Part shown: piece by piece, positions 5,877-6,009 of the stretch | Position numbering within the stretch: position 1 is the first letter of the stretch | Layout: each line of letters begins with the position of its first letter | Assembly (NCBI GenBank): GCA_021814085.1 | Contig: JAKAJA010000123.1 | Location: 1-6,009 of the forward strand | Reading direction: 5' to 3' | Length of the DNA stretch: 6,009 nucleotides | Origin: Acidobacteriota bacterium | Lineage (GTDB): Bacteria > Acidobacteriota > UBA4820 > DSQY01 | Translations under genes and position numbers: made by a program | The notes under the pieces: model-generated | What the model saw: the letters and a program-made list of their open reading frames with translations, nothing else | Told to the model about the DNA's origin: nothing | The model's database searches: none

Positions 5877-6009
5877 TTACTTAAGGACGATGCCGCGGCT
5901 GTCGAGATAGGTCCCGATGGCCCGCTCCATCTTGGCGCCGGCGTACTGCGTGTAGATGCGGGCGTTGAGCAGGCTCGTGGCCGCGGCCAGCAGGTCGTTC
6001 TGGTAGGAG
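5877..6009 (-). CDS. TolC-family outer-membrane efflux protein, C-terminal end only
   Basis: The frame enters from the right edge (one stray base, then codons) and ends with TAA at 5877, leaving 43 residues. The segment has the amphipathic Ala/Leu-rich helix that closes TolC-family proteins: a polar start (SYQNDLLAAATSLLNARI), then TQYAGAKMERAIG, which resembles the common ending in which a long helix finishes with ERA(L/I)G, then a short tail TYLDSRGIVLK. In the tripartite exporter this protein would form the outer-membrane duct docked on the adaptor. It is upstream of the Yip1, adaptor, ATPase and permease genes in the same orientation, which strongly supports the assignment. The N-terminal signal peptide and barrel lie outside the window. 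The call rests on a short stretch plus context. Confidence 0.72.
   Translation of the reverse strand, partial: SYQNDLLAAATSLLNARIYTQYAGAKMERAIGTYLDSRGIVLK

Noticed and set aside
4976..5884. Long plus-strand open frame (302 codons) opposite the Yip1 gene
   Set aside because: It lies over a well-formed minus-strand membrane-protein gene with a good ribosome site. The predicted product is a low-complexity acidic and His-rich sequence without domains.

Overview
This is a gene-dense, high-GC bacterial window in which every supported gene is on the minus strand. Transcription therefore runs from the right edge (6009) to the left edge (1). A TolC-type outer-membrane channel together with a periplasmic adaptor points to a diderm (Gram-negative-type) bacterium. 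High GC, strong GGAGG-type ribosome sites, a Yip1-family gene inside an efflux cluster and an FHA-EAL protein would suit an environmental lineage such as Acidobacteriota or a deltaproteobacterial-type group. That placement is a guess; nothing in the window fixes the taxon.

Layout in transcription order: (1) 6009-5877, the last 43 codons of a TolC-family outer-membrane efflux protein; (2) 5776-4985, a Yip1-family membrane protein; (3) 4966-3743, a MacA/HlyD-type periplasmic adaptor; (4) 3701-3006, a LolD/MacB-type ABC ATPase; (5) 3005-2882, an intra-operon gap filled by two opposed arrays of 7-bp repeats that can fold on each other; (6) 2881-1595, a MacB-type permease without its own ATPase domain; (7) 1594-1495, a gap with a possible promoter; (8) 1494-343, an FHA-EAL protein of the cyclic-di-GMP phosphodiesterase family; (9) 342-124, a gap with weak stem-loops; (10) 123-1, the start of a small unknown membrane protein that runs off the left edge.

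The first five genes look like one operon encoding a split MacAB-TolC tripartite exporter. The ATPase and permease would form the inner-membrane motor, the adaptor would bridge the periplasm, and the TolC-like protein would be the exit duct. The Yip1 protein is an extra inner-membrane component of unknown role. The FHA-EAL gene may be read through from this operon or have its own promoter. It combines a phosphothreonine-recognition module with a c-di-GMP phosphodiesterase-type domain and is not obviously linked to export.

I see no mobile element, CRISPR array, tRNA or rRNA. The long plus-strand open frames are antisense shadows. The least ordinary items are the opposed heptad repeats inside the operon, the FHA-EAL protein with an altered EAL signature, the Yip1 gene within the efflux operon, and an altered ABC signature motif in the ATPase.
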